64,000 bases of DNA from assembly GCA_963742715.1 (NCBI GenBank), contig CAVUMR010000002.1, positions 372,001-436,000 on the forward strand, given 5' to 3'. Shown here in pieces: positions 61,010 through 64,000 of the stretch. Position numbers and translations under genes: made by a program. A model generated the notes under the pieces. That model saw only the letters and a program-made list of their open reading frames with translations, had not been told where the DNA came from and ran no database searches. Position 1 is the stretch's first letter, and every line of letters begins with the position of its first letter. This DNA is from CAVUMR01 sp963742715 (GTDB lineage Bacteria > Actinomycetota > Actinomycetes > Mycobacteriales > Micromonosporaceae).

Positions 61010-61340
61010 TAGTGTGTGGCGTGTTGCGTTGCCGGGCGGACTCGTTGCTGGGGACTCGCGTTGCCGGGCGGGGCTCGCGTTGTCGGGCTGCTCGCCCCGC
61101 CGCGCGCGTTACCAGGTGGCGGGCTGGCTGTCCACGTTGTCCACAGCGGTACCTGCTGTCCACAGCTCGGTAGCTCGGTCGTTGGCGTTGCTGGTCGCCG
61201 CCGGCACCGTGGTCGCGGAACTGGTCGCCGGGTGCGGCCGGTCTAGTGCGGCCGTTGACGCGGTCGGTCAGGCGGGGCGGCCGTCAGTGCGGTCGCCGGT
61301 GAGCGGCCGTTGACACGGTCGCGGAGAAGTGGAGACCAAC
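61010..61340. other. Intergenic region with GC repeats and DnaA-box cluster
   Basis: Contains three imperfect copies of CGTTGCCGGGCGG (61025-61090) and three DnaA-box-like sites (61128-61164). The ssb start is preceded by TGGAG. No gene is seen; small frames here have no support. Confidence 0.55.
61128..61164. promoter_or_regulatory. Cluster of three DnaA-box-like sites
   Basis: CTGTCCACG (61128-61136), TTGTCCACA (61137-61145) and CTGTCCACA (61156-61164), all on the plus strand. TTGTCCACA is the preferred DnaA box in GC-rich actinomycetes. They lie about 180 bases upstream of ssb. Confidence 0.65.
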
Positions 61341-61907
61341 ATGTTCGATACCACGATCACCATCGTCGGCAACGTGGTGAGCCAGCCGGAGCGACGCCGG
61401 CTCGAGTCCGGCGCGACCGTCGTGAACTTCCGGATCGCCTCAACCTCCCGGCGGTACGACAAGGAGACCGACCGCTGGGTGGACGGGGACAGCCTGTTCG
61501 TCAAGGTCGCGTGCTGGCGCCAGCTCGGCGACCACGTGTACCAGTCGATCTTCCAGGGCGATCCGATCATCGTGCACGGGCGGATGTACACCCGGCGGTA
61601 CGAAGTGGACGGTGACCCGCGCTGGTCGTACGAGCTGGACGCGACCGCGGTGGGGCACGACCTGAGCCGTGGTGTCGCCACGTTCAAGCGCAAGCGCAAG
61701 GTCGGTTCCACGGACGTGACCGGGGACGCTATGGACTTCGCGGGCGCGAGCACGGAGGCGGACGGCTCCGACCCTGCCGGTCAGGTCTCCGGCGCCGGGC
61801 ATCAGCTGGAGCGACCGGAGTCGTTGCCGGAGGTGGACGAAGACGACTTCGACGATCTCGACCTCGACGCAGACGACCTCGCACCGGTCGGAGCGACGGC
61901 CGGGTGA
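61341..61907 (+). CDS. Single-stranded DNA-binding protein (SSB paralogue)
   Basis: 188 aa. The OB-fold fills residues 1-105: TTITIVGNVVSQPERRRLES, VNFRIASTSRRYDKETDRWV and FVKVACWRQLGDHVYQS. The acidic C-terminal tail (DEDDFDDLDLDADDLAPVGA) lacks the terminal DDxPF that binds partner proteins in canonical SSBs, ending instead in Gly. So this is likely the accessory SsbB-type protein, for example for recombination or transformation, not the essential one. ATG at 61341 with TGGAG upstream; a GTG at 61329 is an alternative. A DnaA-box cluster lies upstream. Confidence 0.9.
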   Translation: MFDTTITIVGNVVSQPERRRLESGATVVNFRIASTSRRYDKETDRWVDGDSLFVKVACWRQLGDHVYQSIFQGDPIIVHGRMYTRRYEVDGDPRWSYELDATAVGHDLSRGVATFKRKRKVGSTDVTGDAMDFAGASTEADGSDPAGQVSGAGHQLERPESLPEVDEDDFDDLDLDADDLAPVGATAG

Positions 61908-61966
61908 TCCGTCGGTCCGGGTGCGCCTGCCAGTCCCGGTGGGCGCACCCGGACTCCGTGCCTCTC

Positions 61967-62029
61967 GACGGGTGCCTGTCGACGGGTGCTTCTCGACGGG
62001 TGCTTCTCGACGGGTGCTTCTCGACGGGT
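61967..62029. repeat. 14-bp tandem repeat after ssb
   Basis: Copies of GACGGGTGCTTCTC at 61981, 61995 and 62009, a variant copy at 61967 and a partial copy at 62023-62029. The array begins 60 bases beyond the ssb stop codon. Confidence 0.9.
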
Positions 62030-62194
62030 CGGCGGGCGTCCGTCCGGCACTGGCGCCGGCCGTTCCGTTCCTGGCTCGCGCTGCCCGTCGGCCGGACGAT
62101 TACGGTCCGGAGTCGCGTTGGTGACTGCACGTGCTTAATAGGGCGCCGACAGTAAGCACGGCACGTTCGTGCCAACCCGCTACGGGGAGGCGTC

Positions 62195-63382
62195 ATGCGG
62201 CGCAGATCATGGCATCAGAAACTGCTCGGGCTCTTTGTCGGCATCGTCGGGATGGTCGCGATGCTGGTCGTCGCGCCAGCGCCCGCGTACGCCGCGACGG
62301 CGTCCTGGCAGCAGGACGGCTATAACGCCACAGACAGCGGCTACAACCCCCTGGAAACCGCGATCACCCCGGCCACCGTCGGGAACCTGGACTACCGCTG
62401 GTCGCTCACCTCGCCGGTGGTCCGGGACGCGTGCTCAAAGCAGTCGCGACCGGTGGTGGCTGGTGGCCGGATGTTCGCCGGCAACCAGGCCGGCATCGGC
62501 GCGTACGACGCGGCCACAGGTAAAAGGTTGTGGTTCACGAAGTATGGCCGCCCCTCCGATTCGGCCACTCCGATCCTCGCCGTGGTTTCCGGTCGGCTGT
62601 ACGTGGCCAGCAGTGAGTGCACGTCGGAGAGCGACCCGAGCACCGCAATCTTTGCGCTGGACGCGGCGACCGGCCATCAGCTGTGGCTGACCGGACACGA
62701 CGGCCATGTGTCCATGGTGGTGGACAAGGGTGTCGTCGCGGTGTCCGGCTTCGGCCTGGGCGGTGCGGTGACCACCGGTTTCCAGGCGACCGATGGCGCG
62801 AAGCTGTGGTCGCGCTCGGGTGAACTTCTTGCCGGCTCGGTGTCCGCCGACGGCCGGCTGCTGCTTCGACGGGACGACGACAGCGGTGCGGTGGGCACCC
62901 GAGCGGTGAGCATCCTCACCGGCGCGCCGCTCTGGACCAACACCAAGGACTGGTACGCATTGGCCGCCAGCCCGGCCGGCAACCGGGTATTCGTCCGGAC
63001 CGGCACCGGCGGGCTCGCCGCGGTCGACCCCGGCAACGGTGCGGTGCTGTGGTCGGTGGCGACCGGCGGCTACGCCGCAGCCGTCGACCAGAACCGGATC
63101 TACGTCGCCCGCGACTCGGGCGGTGTGGCGGCGCGCAACGTGACCACCGGCGCGCAAGTCTGGGGGAGTGCGCAGTCAACCCTCGGCCAAGTGAACAAGC
63201 CCATCGTGGCCGGCGGCGTTCTCTACCTGACATCAGTCAGCGGCACGGTCCTCACGATGCGCGCGGGCACTGGCGATTTCATCGACTCGTTCCTCATCCA
63301 TGACGTCGTTGGGCACCCTGTCGTCGTCAATGGCCGGCTGTACGTGACCGACGGTCGAGTGCTGGACATGTTCAGCTTGTAG
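62195..63382 (+). CDS. Secreted PQQ-like beta-propeller protein
   Basis: 395 aa. Signal peptide (LLGLFVGIVGMVAMLVVAPA, AYA cleavage) at the N-terminus. The mature chain consists of about seven propeller blades with the repeat motif DAATGKRLWFTKYG, DAATGHQLWLTG, DPGNGAVLWSVATG and RNVTTGAQVWGS, typical of PQQ-like domains. No PQQ-ligating catalytic residues can be assigned, so it is more likely a binding or scaffold protein than a dehydrogenase. The ATG at 62195 follows GGGGAGG at 62184-62190. Ends with a terminator hairpin. Confidence 0.87.
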   Translation: MRRRSWHQKLLGLFVGIVGMVAMLVVAPAPAYAATASWQQDGYNATDSGYNPLETAITPATVGNLDYRWSLTSPVVRDACSKQSRPVVAGGRMFAGNQAGIGAYDAATGKRLWFTKYGRPSDSATPILAVVSGRLYVASSECTSESDPSTAIFALDAATGHQLWLTGHDGHVSMVVDKGVVAVSGFGLGGAVTTGFQATDGAKLWSRSGELLAGSVSADGRLLLRRDDDSGAVGTRAVSILTGAPLWTNTKDWYALAASPAGNRVFVRTGTGGLAAVDPGNGAVLWSVATGGYAAAVDQNRIYVARDSGGVAARNVTTGAQVWGSAQSTLGQVNKPIVAGGVLYLTSVSGTVLTMRAGTGDFIDSFLIHDVVGHPVVVNGRLYVTDGRVLDMFSL

Positions 63383-63392
63383 AGCCGTCCCG

Positions 63393-63429
63393 GCCGGGGC
63401 TCGGCGCACCGTGCTGAGCCCCGGCCGTC
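63393..63429 (+). terminator. Hairpin terminator
   Basis: Perfect 12-bp stem CGGCCGGGGCTC / GAGCCCCGGCCG with a 13-base loop that itself contains GCAC/GTGC, ten bases after the propeller gene. Confidence 0.75.
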
Positions 63430-63448
63430 GGCCTAGGCTCGCGGTCAT

Positions 63449-64000
63449 GGCCGCGGATGTACTGATCATCGGGTTGGGCAGCATGGGCAGTGCTGCCGCG
63501 TACCACCTGGCCAGCCGGGGCGCGCGAGTGATCGGGTTGGAGCGGTTCACCCCGCCGCACGACCAGGGCTCGCACGCGGGCGGTTCCAGGATCATCCGGC
63601 AGGCGTACTTCGAGGGTGCGGAGTACGTACCGCTGGTGCGACGGGCGTACGAGCTGTGGCGGGAGATCGAACAGGCCACCGGTACCAGCCTGATGACGAT
63701 CACCGGTGGGCTCATGATCGGCCGGCCGCAGGCTCGTACCGTCGCCGGCTCGCTCGCCTCGGCGCGGCAGCACGGGCTCGCGCACGAGGTGCTCGACGCG
63801 GACGAGTTGCGCCGGCGGTACCCGGTGTTCGCCCCGCACGACGAGGACATCGCCGTGTACGAGGCGGTCGCCGGAGTGGTACGTCCGGAGGACGCGGTCG
63901 CGGCCCAGCTGACCTTGGCGGCTCGCGCCGGCGCGGACCTGCGGTACGGCGTGCGGGTCAATGGCTGGTCGGCCGACCGCGACGGGGTGCGGGTCGAGAC
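63449..64000 (+). CDS. FAD-dependent oxidoreductase, SolA/sarcosine-oxidase-like (partial)
   Basis: First 184 codons of a monomeric sarcosine oxidase / N-methyltryptophan oxidase-like flavoprotein, cut by the window end. The FAD motif VLIIGLGSMGSAAAYHLASR is at residues 5-24. LERFTPPHDQGSHAGGSRII is the characteristic second segment, with the His and Ser/Arg near the flavin. Full members are about 380 aa. The start is the ATG at 63449; no strong ribosome site is visible. Substrate unknown; oxidation of N-methyl amino acids is the family's usual reaction. Confidence 0.9.

Noticed and set aside
62195..63382. PQQ-dependent dehydrogenase
   Set aside because: The propeller repeats match, but the protein is short and lacks recognisable PQQ and metal ligands, so enzyme status is not supported.

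Overview
The window is very GC-rich, densely packed DNA with many GTG starts and short coupled overlaps. Together with a SARP/AfsR-type regulator, F420-type luciferase-like oxidoreductases, a class F sortase, a mycosin-type subtilase and TTGTCCACA-type DnaA boxes, this points to an actinomycete chromosome. A Micromonosporaceae-like organism is my best guess, but I cannot prove it from sequence alone. There is no phage, plasmid, IS element or CRISPR array. The most foreign-looking piece is one visibly AT-richer gene at 46909-48354 near a tRNA-Arg gene. Layout: 1-6022 holds a truncated acyl-CoA synthetase, a group 2 sigma factor and a large SARP/NB-ARC/TPR regulator. 6415-13512 holds a PaaK-like ligase, malate synthase, an acidic Ca-binding-repeat protein, a sugar-type ABC ATPase with an odd C-terminus and a membrane Ser/Thr kinase. 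13809-22439 is metabolic: a PLP decarboxylase, an LLM oxidoreductase, an ACAD11-like acyl-CoA dehydrogenase, HAD and APH proteins, and a translationally coupled MBL hydrolase/FAD monooxygenase pair. 22535-23602 has a STAS protein and a DinB protein. 23638-26836 is a complete late-cobalamin operon: promoter, cobalamin riboswitch, cobU, cobT, cobS and a CobC-like phosphatase, all coupled. 27109-29926 holds a 13E12-type HNH protein and a DUF457-like membrane protein. 30039-33708 and 58329-60972 are two paralogous PadR - ABC ATPase - FtsX permease operons, each with its own promoter. 33848-37188 has an NAD-binding protein, an alcohol dehydrogenase, a duplicated-domain protein and a GNAT protein. 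37544-41276 is a cell-surface cassette: a duplicated-domain lipoprotein, a class F sortase and a VWA-like/TPR membrane protein. 41408-43443 encodes a LamG secreted protein and a mycosin-like protease. 43590-46735 has a shortened PEP-mutase-like protein, an ArsR/SRPBCC operon, an I36-like secreted inhibitor and an SDR. 46909-48774 is the AT-richer PD-(D/E)XK nuclease candidate and tRNA-Arg(UCU). 49050-51340 has a DUF1444-like protein coupled to a P-loop kinase, then an LLM oxidoreductase interrupted by a palindromic in-frame insert. 51510-58299 is a carbohydrate ABC importer (binding protein and two permeases, no ATPase) with a LacI regulator and a divergent debranching-type glucosidase across a perfect palindromic operator. 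The end holds an SSB preceded by DnaA boxes, a PQQ-like propeller protein and a truncated sarcosine-oxidase-like flavoprotein. Recurrent theme: short-period tandem repeats (14, 15, 17, 18, 19, 29 and 36 bp) sit again and again at or just past gene 3' ends, sometimes taking in the stop codon, or inside linkers. They look like a genome-wide minisatellite process. The main candidates for something undescribed are the PD-(D/E)XK island, the repeat family, the palindromic insertion in the LLM gene and the lipoprotein-sortase-VWA/TPR cassette.
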